Below, in pieces: positions 16,745 through 25,803 of a DNA stretch of 64,000 bases (positions are counted from its first letter, which is position 1; every line of letters starts with the position of its first letter). The notes below the pieces were generated by a model that did no database searches, was not told the origin of the DNA, and was given only the letters and a program-made list of their open reading frames with translations. Source of the stretch: Alkalibacterium sp049389645. Its GTDB lineage: Bacteria > Bacillota > Bacilli > Lactobacillales > Carnobacteriaceae_A. The DNA lies in contig NZ_CP186540.1 in NCBI RefSeq assembly GCF_049389645.1, positions 1,736,001 to 1,800,000 of the forward strand, in the 5' to 3' direction. The position numbers were made by a program, and so were the translations under genes.

Positions 16745-17932
16745 ATGACTTTAGACAAATGGAGACAAGAGTTAGCAGATAACTTTCAGGAAACAGTGAA
16801 GTGGCGAAGATACCTACATGAACATCCGGAACCGTCGTTTGAAGAAGTTGAAACAGCCAAGTATATCAGTGAACAGCTAGAAACGATCGGCGTGGATGAC
16901 ATTCGAACGAACGTCGGAAATGGCTACGGGATTGTAGCAACGATCAAAGGGAAACACGCTGGGCCAACCGTTGCCTTACGAGCTGACTTTGACGCCTTGC
17001 GCGTGACAGAAGAAGTCGAGAGTGCATTCAAGTCCAAGGAAGAGGGCATCATGCACGCCTGTGGTCACGATGGTCATACCGCGTCATTGCTCAGTGTCGC
17101 TAAAGTGCTGGTGAATCACCGGGAGGAGCTGCACGGCAATGTCGTCTTGCTCCATCAACACGCTGAAGAAGTACTGCCTGGTGGGGCCAAATCGATGGTG
17201 GAAGATGGTGCACTGGACGGAGTCGATTATGTGTTCGGCATTCATCTCGGTGCCGAACAACCCCTGAACAAAGTCTATTACAATTACGGGTTCGGGTCAG
17301 CAAACTCTGATACCTTTTCAATGAAAGTCCAGGGTAAAGGTGGACACGGTGCTGCCCCTCACGATACTCATGATGCGTTGACTGTCGGCACGCAGATCGT
17401 CACGAATCTACAACAGATCGTGAGTCGCATGACGGATCCAGTTAAGCCGGCTGTTTTAACCTTTGCCGGCTTTCAAGCAGGTGGCGAGGCCTACAACATT
17501 ATCGCTGACACGGCCGAAATAGTCGGGACAGTCAGAACGATGCATCAGGATATCCAGCAACTGATGGAATCAAAATTAAAAACAATGAGTGCCCAGATCG
17601 CGGCAGCTTATGACGCAACCGTAGAGATAGATTATACACATGGTTATCCATCCATCCAGAACACCTCTGAGGAAGTAGACAAAGTCAAAGCTGCGTTTCT
17701 AAACGCTTTTGTGGCAGAGGAAGTGGAAGAAGTGGAAGGACAAATGGGTGGTGAGGATTTCGCTTACTTCTTATTAAACAAACCGGGAGCATTTTTACGT
17801 GTCGGGGCCAAGCCTCCTGAAAAGGAAGTTGCTTATCCACATCACCATCCGAAATTTGAAATTGACGAGCAAGCGTTACTGAGATCTGGGGAGGTCTTTT
17901 TAACCATTATCGACAGCTACTTGACCAATTAA
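16745..17932 (+). CDS. Second M20D amidohydrolase paralogue
   Basis: 395 residues, clearly a paralogue of the preceding gene (shared KWRRxLHxHPEPSF start, HACGHDGHTASLLSVAKV near 102-119, HAEEVLPGG, MGGEDFAYFL, YPHHHPKFEID). It is more acidic in its last third (VAEEVEEVEGQMGGEDF). Two side-by-side copies suggest different acyl or amino-acid preferences for imported substrates. It starts 20 bp after the first copy with GAAGGGTG as ribosome site, and the permease genes follow 31 bp on. Confidence 0.9.
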   Translation: MTLDKWRQELADNFQETVKWRRYLHEHPEPSFEEVETAKYISEQLETIGVDDIRTNVGNGYGIVATIKGKHAGPTVALRADFDALRVTEEVESAFKSKEEGIMHACGHDGHTASLLSVAKVLVNHREELHGNVVLLHQHAEEVLPGGAKSMVEDGALDGVDYVFGIHLGAEQPLNKVYYNYGFGSANSDTFSMKVQGKGGHGAAPHDTHDALTVGTQIVTNLQQIVSRMTDPVKPAVLTFAGFQAGGEAYNIIADTAEIVGTVRTMHQDIQQLMESKLKTMSAQIAAAYDATVEIDYTHGYPSIQNTSEEVDKVKAAFLNAFVAEEVEEVEGQMGGEDFAYFLLNKPGAFLRVGAKPPEKEVAYPHHHPKFEIDEQALLRSGEVFLTIIDSYLTN

Positions 17933-17963
17933 GCTATGTTTCAAGAGGAAAGAAGGGGAGAAA

Positions 17964-18914
17964 ATGAAAAAGTATATCGGAAAGAGGTTACTCACAGCTA
18001 TTCCAGTCTTGCTGATGATATCGATCGGGGCATTCATCATGATGAATCTAGCACCAGGGGATCCAACAGATCTCTATATCTCACCTGATGCAACGGCGGG
18101 TCAAATTGAAGCGACGAGAAGAGCATTGGGATTGGATCAGCCATATCCTGTTCAATACATTAGGTGGCTGGGACGTGCGCTTAGAGGCGATTTGGGGATC
18201 CATTACTCTACACGCTATCCGGTCTTACCTATTTTACTTTCTCGTATAGGACCAACGATTGTTCTGATGGGGGCAACCTTACTCTTTTCTTATTTAGTCG
18301 CGATTCCACTTGGAATATTAAGTGCTAGAAAACACGGGACCTGGGTAGACACGTTACTGACCGGGGGCGCATTTGTCGGAGTTTCCATACCGAACTTTTT
18401 CTTAGGACTTGGATTGATTTATATCTTTTCAGTCCGACTCGGCTGGTTCCCAACAGGTGGGATGTCGCAACTAGGTGAAGAGAGTAGCATATTGAGTGTG
18501 GTTCATCACCTTGTATTACCTGTAAGTGTTCTCTCAGCCTTTTATATCGCGAATATGACGCGCTACATGAGAGCGACGATGATCAAGGTATATGGAGAAA
18601 ATTATATTCGAACCGCTACAGCAAAGGGTTTGACAGCTCAAGTGATCTTAACTAAGCATGGCATCAGGAATGCTCTTATTCCAGTAATTACGATTATTGG
18701 GACTGATTTGCCTAGACTGGTTGGCGGAGCCATTGTAACAGAACAGATTTTTCAATGGCCAGGTCTGGGTCGTCTGACTATTATGGCTATCCAGCAACGT
18801 GAGTATCCGATGCTGATGGCAATAACAATGTTGTCGGCAGTTGTCGTGTTATTCGCTAACTTATTTGTAGATATTATGTATGCGGTAGTCGATCCGCGTA
18901 TTAAATATAATTAG
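17964..18914 (+). CDS. Peptide ABC transporter permease, DppB/OppB type
   Basis: 316 residues, six membrane segments of the BPD_transp_1 family. The N-terminus MKKYIGKRLLTAIPVLLMIS and the periplasmic-loop motif PGDPTD are typical of OppB/DppB. The EAA-like cytoplasmic loop is YIRTATAKGLTAQVILTKHG. It forms the channel with the next gene and imports peptides or similar substrates at the plasma membrane. The start follows AAGGGGAG. In the operon it sits between the amidohydrolases and the second permease. Confidence 0.93.
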   Translation: MKKYIGKRLLTAIPVLLMISIGAFIMMNLAPGDPTDLYISPDATAGQIEATRRALGLDQPYPVQYIRWLGRALRGDLGIHYSTRYPVLPILLSRIGPTIVLMGATLLFSYLVAIPLGILSARKHGTWVDTLLTGGAFVGVSIPNFFLGLGLIYIFSVRLGWFPTGGMSQLGEESSILSVVHHLVLPVSVLSAFYIANMTRYMRATMIKVYGENYIRTATAKGLTAQVILTKHGIRNALIPVITIIGTDLPRLVGGAIVTEQIFQWPGLGRLTIMAIQQREYPMLMAITMLSAVVVLFANLFVDIMYAVVDPRIKYN

Positions 18915-18931
18915 AAAGGGGGGAGATAAGA

Positions 18932-19885
18932 ATGGCACAAAATGTAGGCAATAAAAATGCAGAAGCAATGTTTCGTTTAGTAAGTACAATGGATAGAACG
19001 AATTATCCGGACACTGCTGCTGAACAGGTTGCGACAGATGGTGATAGCTACATTAAAACAGTGGCTAAACGGTTTTTTAAAAATAAAATTGCGGTAATTA
19101 GCCTCGTGATCTTTCTTATCTTACTTTCAACCGCTGTTTTCGCTAATCAAATAGCACCGCATCCACGTGATGCTTCAGTGGGTATGTTTCAGGCTGCGCC
19201 CTATGATAATTTTTATTTAGGAACGGATGATATCGGACGAGATGTTCTGACGAGACTTATCCATGGGACGCAAGTATCTATGATCGTTGGAATTGGTTCG
19301 GTTTTCGTTTACGTCATCATTGGAACGACCTTAGGTTTAGTTTCAGGCTACTTCGGGGGATTCGTCGATAGTATTATCATGCGTATAACCGAAGCCTTTA
19401 TGTCTTTTCCGTTTTTTATGGTTATCTTAACGCTGGTATCATTACTAGGATCCGGTATATGGGTCGTAACGATCGTGCTTGGAACGTTGGGCTGGCCGCC
19501 GCTTTGCAGGCTAGTCAGAGGGCAAGTACTGACATTGAAAGAGCAGGATTTTGTTTTAGCAGCTGTTTCAACAGGTTATTCTGTGCCCGGTATTTTATTC
19601 ATTCATATTTTACCCAATGTGCTGTCTCCGATTCTGGTAAATGCAACATTTGGGATCGCAACAGCCATATTAACAGAAGCATCATTAAGTTTCTTGGGTG
19701 TCGGTGTGCAAAAACCTCGTCCAAGTTGGGGGAATATTTTATCCGAGGCGCAGTCACTCCGAGTTTTGACTTCAGAACCTTGGAGATGGGTGCCGGCAGG
19801 TATCCTGATCTTTATCGCAGTTCTGGCCATCAATTTTATTGGAGAAGGCTTACGTGAAGCGATTGAAGGAGAAACAAAAACATGA
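18932..19885 (+). CDS. Peptide ABC transporter permease, DppC/OppC type
   Basis: 317 residues. A cytosolic N-terminus of about 45 residues is followed by the first membrane segment (KIAVISLVIFLILLSTAVFA), the LGTDDIGRDVLTRLIHGT motif near residues 97-114 that marks OppC/DppC, and an EAA loop (AAVSTGYSVPGILFIHILPN). Partner of the preceding permease. The gap after it (19886-20006) has no clear terminator, so the binding-protein gene is probably on the same transcript. Confidence 0.93.
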   Translation: MAQNVGNKNAEAMFRLVSTMDRTNYPDTAAEQVATDGDSYIKTVAKRFFKNKIAVISLVIFLILLSTAVFANQIAPHPRDASVGMFQAAPYDNFYLGTDDIGRDVLTRLIHGTQVSMIVGIGSVFVYVIIGTTLGLVSGYFGGFVDSIIMRITEAFMSFPFFMVILTLVSLLGSGIWVVTIVLGTLGWPPLCRLVRGQVLTLKEQDFVLAAVSTGYSVPGILFIHILPNVLSPILVNATFGIATAILTEASLSFLGVGVQKPRPSWGNILSEAQSLRVLTSEPWRWVPAGILIFIAVLAINFIGEGLREAIEGETKT

Positions 19886-20006
19886 ATGGCTTTCGGGGGA
19901 AAACCATTCATGTTCCTAGCTTTATAGAAAGAAAAAATCGGTAAAAAAATCATTAAAACATATAAGCATTACCTTTAAGGTAACGACTTAAAAAGGGGAG
20001 ACTAAC

Positions 20007-21692
20007 ATGTCTAAAATGAAAAGCTTATTAAAATATGGAACAGTTGTATTTGCATCATCACTCATCTTATCCGCTTGTGGTAATGGGGATGTACCTGACT
20101 TGGATGAAGATGCAACATCGGCAGAAGATGAAGGGTCAGAAGAATCGGCTGAAAGTCTTCCGGAGGTTGATGCAGGAGATGGGTCAACGCTAATGATCGG
20201 GTTGACTAATGCACCAGACAGTTTCAACCCGTTCTACCGTCCAGGTGTCGCAGGAACATGGATTCAGCGCTTTTTCTATGACAGTTTGCTGGTCATGCCG
20301 ACTGCAGATAGTTTTGAACCTGGACTCGCATCATTCGAAACAGAGGATAATCAAGTCTTTACTGTAAACATCGATCCAGACGCTAATTGGTCGGACGGGG
20401 AACCTGTCTCGGCAGATGACGTGGCCTTTACACTGAATACGATTGCTGATCCGCAAGTTGAAACAACGCTCGGTACGAGTGTAGCGATGATCGAAGGAAC
20501 GGATTCGTCAGGCATACGTGAAGAAGGAGCAGAAGATTTAGCTGGTGTTGAAGTCGTCGACGAAAAAACATTGACTATTACGACTAAAAGTCCAGTCGAT
20601 TTAGCTTATTTGTCGGAATTCTTAGGGTTCAACGTTCTTATTGCACCAAAACATGTCTTTGAAGATATCGAAGTCGTCGATATTCCCAATTCAGAAGAGG
20701 CAACGATGCCGTCTGTTTTCAGTGGGGCATATCAGTTCGTTGAATACGACAACGATAACTACGTTCATTTAGAAGCTAATCCTGATTACTTCCGTGGTGC
20801 ACCAGCAATTGAAACTGTGTATGCACGTGTAATGAATGGCACATCACTGATTACTGAATTCCAAGCTGGCAACTTACACATGACAGCTGGCGGAGGTATC
20901 GGAATGGTGCCAGTACAAGACATCGGTTTACTAGAAGATATTGAAGGGTTAGTCGTTGAAGAACACCCAAGTTTTAACGGTCAATACATGGTCATCAATA
21001 ATGAGAAATTTGATAATCCAGAAGTTCGTCAAGCTTTTGCCTATGCATTAAACAGAGAGCTGACAGTTGAGAACTTACTGGGAGGACGTGGAGAAGTACT
21101 CGCTTCAACATACTCTTCTGCCAGCCCATATAAAGATGCCAGCTTAGATCCTTTGGAATATGATCCGGAATTGGCAAAAGAAATGCTTGAAGAAGCCGGT
21201 TTTGACTTTGATACCCCACTTGAATTTGTGGTACCTACAGGAAATGCCGTCAGAGAACAAAACGGTAACTTGATCGAACAATGGTTTTCAGAAATCGGTG
21301 TGACAGTTAATCTTAATAGCTATGACTTCCCAACTTGGTTATCCATGGCGCAGGATTTAGACTATGACATTGGTTTAATGGGATGGGGACATACAGTCGA
21401 TCCGAACATTGCAAGTTATATCCAAACAGGTGGAGCTTCCAATAACATGGCTGTATCAGATCCAGTCGTTGACGACCTGATCGAACAAGGCATGGCAGGA
21501 ACTGATTTTGATGAACGTTACCCTATCTATGCTGAACTGCAACAACATATGCAAGATGAAATGCAAATCGTACCTTTATATTCCGATTCTCAATTCAGTG
21601 TTCAAGTGGAAAACTTGAATGGTGGGATCAAGGAATACTGGGCAGGTTCACTACACGACTTGCACGAATGGACGATCGATGCGGACGAATAA
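20007..21692 (+). CDS. Oligopeptide-binding lipoprotein (SBP_bac_5)
   Basis: 561 residues. A signal peptide ends in the lipobox LSAC with the lipid-carrying cysteine at residue 24. A very acidic linker (about 30-60, rich in D, E and S) follows, then the SBP_bac_5 fold with NAPDSFNPFYRPG near 71-83, the WSDGEPVSADDVAFTL block near 130-145, and a C-terminal tail. It captures the substrate outside the membrane for the two permeases. The acidic linker fits a salt- or alkali-adapted host. Start after AAAAGGGGAG. A terminator follows before the ATPase genes. Confidence 0.92.
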   Translation: MSKMKSLLKYGTVVFASSLILSACGNGDVPDLDEDATSAEDEGSEESAESLPEVDAGDGSTLMIGLTNAPDSFNPFYRPGVAGTWIQRFFYDSLLVMPTADSFEPGLASFETEDNQVFTVNIDPDANWSDGEPVSADDVAFTLNTIADPQVETTLGTSVAMIEGTDSSGIREEGAEDLAGVEVVDEKTLTITTKSPVDLAYLSEFLGFNVLIAPKHVFEDIEVVDIPNSEEATMPSVFSGAYQFVEYDNDNYVHLEANPDYFRGAPAIETVYARVMNGTSLITEFQAGNLHMTAGGGIGMVPVQDIGLLEDIEGLVVEEHPSFNGQYMVINNEKFDNPEVRQAFAYALNRELTVENLLGGRGEVLASTYSSASPYKDASLDPLEYDPELAKEMLEEAGFDFDTPLEFVVPTGNAVREQNGNLIEQWFSEIGVTVNLNSYDFPTWLSMAQDLDYDIGLMGWGHTVDPNIASYIQTGGASNNMAVSDPVVDDLIEQGMAGTDFDERYPIYAELQQHMQDEMQIVPLYSDSQFSVQVENLNGGIKEYWAGSLHDLHEWTIDADE

Positions 21693-21714
21693 GTTGGTTA
21701 ATTAGAAGTTTGAG

Positions 21715-21758
21715 AGAGGCATACATTAAAAATGATTTTAGTGTGTGCCTCTTTTTTT
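21715..21758 (+). terminator. Terminator between binding-protein and ATPase genes
   Basis: AGAGGCATACATTAAAA pairs with TTTTAGTGTGTGCCTCT (one wobble), then T7. As an internal attenuator it would keep binding protein in excess over the ATPases. Confidence 0.85.
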
Positions 21759-21807
21759 ACTTTACGTTTGCAGAAGAGTTTGAGCTAGAAAGGATAAGGT
21801 GAAAAAA

Positions 21808-22902
21808 ATGGACGAAACAACCATTCTAGAAGTGAAAGACTTAGCGGTTTCTTTCCAGACATTTGAAGGCGTTGTACAAGCAGTCAGAGGTGTAGATTTT
21901 TCATTGAAAAAGGGAGAAACACTGGCCATTGTTGGCGAATCAGGAAGCGGTAAATCTGTTTCCACTAAGGCGATCAATCAGTTGCTTCCCAAAAAGAATA
22001 CTCTAATTGAAAGAGGAGAGATCATATTTGAAGGAAAAGACCTGCTCAAACTTTCTGAAAAAGAAATACAGAAAATCAGAGGCAATGATATTGCGATGAT
22101 CTTTCAAGATCCAATGACGTCATTGAATCCGACAATGCAGGTAGGAAAACAGATAGCTGAACCAATCATAGCCCATAAAGGTGTGAGTAAGGGAGAAGCG
22201 AAACTAAAAGCTCTTGAATTGATGGATTTAGTCGGGATTCAACATCCGGAAAGATCGTATAAAAGTTACCCGCATCAATTTTCAGGTGGGATGAGACAAC
22301 GTGTCATGATCGCTATTGCACTGGCATGTGAGCCGAAAATCCTCATTGCCGATGAACCGACAACGGCGTTGGATGTGACCATTCAGGCTCAAATACTGGA
22401 TTTGATGAATAATTTAAAGAAAGATCTGGACACGTCCATTATCTTTATCACACACGATTTAGGTGTCGTCGCTCAAATGGCTGACCGCGTAGCTGTTATG
22501 TATGCAGGGAAAATAGTGGAAATCGGTACGGCAGATGAAATCTTTTACAATCCGATGCATCCATACACATGGGGATTGCTTGCATCCATGCCGACATTGG
22601 ATGTGGAACAGACAAGTTTGTATACTATCCCAGGCTCACCACCAAACTTGCTCCATCCGCCAGAAGGAGATGCGTTTGCTGCCCGGAATGAATATGCTTT
22701 AGGTATCGACTTTTACGAAGATCCTGAGCTGTTTAAAGTCAGCGAGACCCATTTTGCTAAAACGTGGCTTTTGCATCCGGATGCACCAGAGGTCACACCA
22801 CCCGCAGAAGTGATAAGACGTAAGGAAAAATTCCATTATTTAAATTCAGAAAAGAGAATGTCTAAAACGGTGGGAGGGGAAGCTTATGGCAGCAGATATT
22901 GA
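21808..22902 (+). CDS. Peptide ABC transporter ATPase, DppD/OppD type
   Basis: 364 residues. Walker A GESGSGKS near 42-49, signature SGGMRQRVMIAIAL near 158, Walker B ILIADEPTTALD near 180, and the C-terminal oligo_HPY extension (SMPTLDVEQTSLYTIPGSPPN) specific to Opp/Dpp ATPases. It powers import together with the next gene. ATG 21808 is preferred to the GTG at 21799, since AAGGTG then lies 6 bp upstream. The end overlaps the next gene by 17 bp. Confidence 0.93.
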   Translation: MDETTILEVKDLAVSFQTFEGVVQAVRGVDFSLKKGETLAIVGESGSGKSVSTKAINQLLPKKNTLIERGEIIFEGKDLLKLSEKEIQKIRGNDIAMIFQDPMTSLNPTMQVGKQIAEPIIAHKGVSKGEAKLKALELMDLVGIQHPERSYKSYPHQFSGGMRQRVMIAIALACEPKILIADEPTTALDVTIQAQILDLMNNLKKDLDTSIIFITHDLGVVAQMADRVAVMYAGKIVEIGTADEIFYNPMHPYTWGLLASMPTLDVEQTSLYTIPGSPPNLLHPPEGDAFAARNEYALGIDFYEDPELFKVSETHFAKTWLLHPDAPEVTPPAEVIRRKEKFHYLNSEKRMSKTVGGEAYGSRY

Positions 22903-23866
22903 AGAAAGAAAACGAATCGTTGAAATAAAAGAATACAAACAGTCTTTCAATGAAGGAAAAAAATCAGAAGTGCGTGCAGTGAAAGGTGTGAGCTTTTCAA
23001 TCTATGAAGGCGAAACGTTTGGTCTCGTTGGCGAGTCGGGTAGTGGCAAGTCTACTACTGGTCGAGCCATCATCAAGCTAGGAGACATTACCGGAGGTCA
23101 AATACTTTACAAGGGTCAAGATATCAATAGCATCAAACGGAGAAAAGATTTATTGAAATTCAGGAAATCGATGCAGATGATTTTTCAAGACCCCTATGCT
23201 TCCCTAAACCCACGGTTGACGGTAAAAGAAATAATCGGGGGAGCGCTGAAGGTTCATGGCATGGAAAAAAACAGTGCTGAACGGACAAAGAGAGTGTATG
23301 AGCTGCTTGAATCGGTGGGTTTGAACAAACAGTTTGCGAATCGCTATCCAAAAGAATTTTCTGGTGGACAGTGTCAACGTGTAGGGATAGCGAGAGCTTT
23401 AGCTGTCGAACCTGATTTTATCATTGCAGATGAAGCAATCAGTGCATTGGATGTCTCTATTCAAGCGCAGGTAATAAACCTGTTAAAAGAGTTGAAAGAG
23501 AAAAACAATTTAACTTATCTCTTTATAGCTCATGACTTATCCATGGTTAAATACATCAGTGACCGCATTGGTGTGATGAATAGGGGACGCATTTTAGAAG
23601 TCTCCAATGCAGATGAACTTTATATAGCGCCGCTCCATCCGTATACAGAATCACTGTTATCAGCCATTCCAACACCAGATCCTGAAGCTGAACGGCACCG
23701 TGTCCGGACCGAATATGACCCGGGCTATCATCACTACGATAATCATAACGGAGTCGGGTTGCATGAAATAGCACCGGAACACTTTATTTACTGCCATGAA
23801 GATGAAGTGCCTTTGTACCGTAAAAAGCGACAAAAGTTACTGAAAAAGGCGAAGCAGTATGCTTGA
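22886..23866 (+). CDS. Peptide ABC transporter ATPase, DppF/OppF type
   Basis: 326 residues. Walker A GESGSGKST near 49-57, Q-loop MIFQDPYASLNPRLTV near 99-114, signature SGGQCQRVGIARAL near 155, and Walker B FIIADEAISALD near 175, where alanine replaces the usual proline after DE (also seen in other OppF proteins). The C-terminal oligo_HPY part holds LLSAIPTPDP. The start lies inside the end of the previous gene after GGGAGGGG. Last gene of the transporter unit. Confidence 0.93.
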   Translation: MAADIEERKRIVEIKEYKQSFNEGKKSEVRAVKGVSFSIYEGETFGLVGESGSGKSTTGRAIIKLGDITGGQILYKGQDINSIKRRKDLLKFRKSMQMIFQDPYASLNPRLTVKEIIGGALKVHGMEKNSAERTKRVYELLESVGLNKQFANRYPKEFSGGQCQRVGIARALAVEPDFIIADEAISALDVSIQAQVINLLKELKEKNNLTYLFIAHDLSMVKYISDRIGVMNRGRILEVSNADELYIAPLHPYTESLLSAIPTPDPEAERHRVRTEYDPGYHHYDNHNGVGLHEIAPEHFIYCHEDEVPLYRKKRQKLLKKAKQYA

Positions 23867-23898
23867 TGCCTTAAGCAGCAAAGACTACAAAGCGGCAT

Positions 23899-23948
23899 AA
23901 ACGAGGAGACACCGATAAAGGTAAACTTCTCGTTCGTGTCTTTTTTAA
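23899..23948 (+). terminator. Possible terminator with two overlapping hairpins
   Basis: AACGAGGA can pair with TTCTCGTT, and GACAC with GTGTC before a T-run. The arms interleave (A-B-A'-B'), so only one hairpin can form unless a pseudoknot is made. Confidence 0.4.
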
Positions 23949-23966
23949 TACATAGGAGGAGATGAA

Positions 23967-25337
23967 ATGATGACAACAGACCATGCTGTAAAAAAAATCA
24001 TCCAGGAACGTAAAGAGGAATTCTTTGATTATTTACGTTTAGCCTCGGTTTCCACCCAAAATAGAAATATCCTGCCCACGGTGAAATACGTGGAACAGAT
24101 GATTCAAAAAACGGGTGGAAAAACACAAGTGTTAGACGATTGTGGTGGCAACCCGGTCGTTTACGGTTACTTTCCTGCTGGCGAAAAAGGTAACCCGGAT
24201 AAAACGGTGCTGTTTTATAACCATTACGATGTACAGCCAGAAGATCCTCTAGACGAATGGGAAAGTGAACCGTTTGAACCGACTGTGAGAGACGGCAAAC
24301 TTTTCTGTAGAGGTGTGGCCGACAACAAAGCTAATTTTGTTGTCCGTTTATACGCGATTCAAGCTTTGATGGCGACAGAAGACGGTTTACCATGTAACGT
24401 GAAATTTTTAGTTGAAGGCGAAGAGGAAAATGGTAGTCCCAATCTTGGTCCGTACATTAAAAAGTATGCCGATCTGTTCAATAGTGACGGCTGCATCTGG
24501 GAATTCGGCGGCAAAGACGAGGAAGAAAATTTCGTTATCCAAACAGGTGTTAAAGGTATGGCTTATTTTGATCTGCTAGTCGAGAGTGCAAATGTTGATA
24601 TTCACTCGTCACTTGGAGCGGTCATCGATAATGCTGCCTGGAGATTAACACACGCCTTAGCAAGCTTGAAAAACAAAGAGAATCAGGTGCTGGTCGATGG
24701 TTTTTACGATAACATCGAAGAGCCTACTGAATACGCGCGCGCAGTCGTTAACCAACAGAAAGTAAACAGTGAGAAGATGACGAAAATATATGGATTAAAG
24801 CATCCTTTTATCACGAAAGATCTGGACTGGTCAACGGAAGAAGCCTTAACTTTTTATCCGACGATGACGATCAGTGGACTGTTGTCGGGGTACACAGATG
24901 AGGGGACAAAAACAGTTTTACCAAGAAAGGCTTCCGCAAAACTGGATTGCCGCTTGGTCCCGGGTCAAGATCCCATGTACATTGAGCAAGTCATCAGGAA
25001 ACATTTGGATAAAGAGGGGTTTCAGGATGTCGAACTGTTCTTACTCAAAGGGCTAAAGGCATTCCGTTCAGACTTGGAAAGTCCATTTGTTCAGACAGTC
25101 AAAAAAGCGGCTGAGAAAGTCTACGGAAAAGAGTCAGAAGTGGTCTTGTCACCCACGAATGCTGGATCAGGTCCAATGGCTTATTTTGGAGAATACTTAA
25201 ATGTTCCTGTTGCGAGCAGTGGTTGTGGGTTTGCAGAATCAAAAGCGCATGGTCCCAACGAAGCGATAAGGTTGAAAGATTTCGAAGATGGCGCATTACA
25301 CATGGTTCAATTTCTTAAAGATTTTCAAACAGCTTAA
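23967..25337 (+). CDS. M20-family dipeptidase
   Basis: 456 residues, a cytosolic zinc peptidase of the M20 family (CNDP/PepV-like branch). The metal site is FYNHYDVQPEDP (His near 86, Asp near 88), then CRGVADNKANF, EGEEENGSPNLG near 150-161 and a C-terminal AFAESKAHGPNE-like motif (GCGFAESKAHGPNE). Such enzymes cleave dipeptides or dipeptide-like amides. Position after the Opp genes suggests it processes imported peptides. Strong ribosome site AGGAGGA before the ATG pair at 23967/23970. Confidence 0.9.
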   Translation: MMTTDHAVKKIIQERKEEFFDYLRLASVSTQNRNILPTVKYVEQMIQKTGGKTQVLDDCGGNPVVYGYFPAGEKGNPDKTVLFYNHYDVQPEDPLDEWESEPFEPTVRDGKLFCRGVADNKANFVVRLYAIQALMATEDGLPCNVKFLVEGEEENGSPNLGPYIKKYADLFNSDGCIWEFGGKDEEENFVIQTGVKGMAYFDLLVESANVDIHSSLGAVIDNAAWRLTHALASLKNKENQVLVDGFYDNIEEPTEYARAVVNQQKVNSEKMTKIYGLKHPFITKDLDWSTEEALTFYPTMTISGLLSGYTDEGTKTVLPRKASAKLDCRLVPGQDPMYIEQVIRKHLDKEGFQDVELFLLKGLKAFRSDLESPFVQTVKKAAEKVYGKESEVVLSPTNAGSGPMAYFGEYLNVPVASSGCGFAESKAHGPNEAIRLKDFEDGALHMVQFLKDFQTA

Positions 25338-25362
25338 ACAGAGCAAATGCTCTGTTTTTTTT
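25336..25362 (+). terminator. Rho-independent terminator after the dipeptidase
   Basis: AAACAGAGC / GCTCTGTTT, loop AAAT, then a T-run. It overlaps the stop codon. Confidence 0.9.
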
Positions 25363-25790
25363 GTCAAAAAAAATTTAATAGGCAGCTTTGTAGACGGAAG
25401 AATTTGGAAAAGTAAATTTTGTTACAAAAATGTGAACAAGAGGTAAATGAAATGGAGAAATAATTGACTGATAATGAACAATTCGTCAAGGAATGAAAAC
25501 GTATTACATTTAATTTTTCTGTTCAATTACGAATGCTAACGCGGTTTTTTATATATTAGTTCGCTTTTGAATGATTAGTGACGGAGGCACCGGCTGATAG
25601 CGCTTTCTTTATCTTGTGATTCCTTGAAATCAATCAGTCGTTTACATTAAAATATTCTCAGACAAGAAAAACATATTTTTTTTGTCTGAGATAACATTTA
25701 TGATAGAAGTATAGTGTCTGAAATGGGCTAAGCAAGAACTGCTTTATTCAGGTAGTTGTTTCAGCATTTATATTACTGAGATTATAAAAT
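25363..25790. other. Gene-free stretch, nothing recognised
   Basis: About 430 bp of AT-rich sequence with no open frame that has a ribosome site, no repeat and no clear hairpin. It must contain the promoter of the Na/Pi cotransporter, but I cannot place it with confidence. Confidence 0.5.
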
Positions 25791-25803
25791 GGAGGGTTTC
25801 GCG

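Noticed and set aside
19459..19857. 132-codon frame inside the OppC gene
   Set aside because: A shadow of the real permease frame with atypical composition and no ribosome site.
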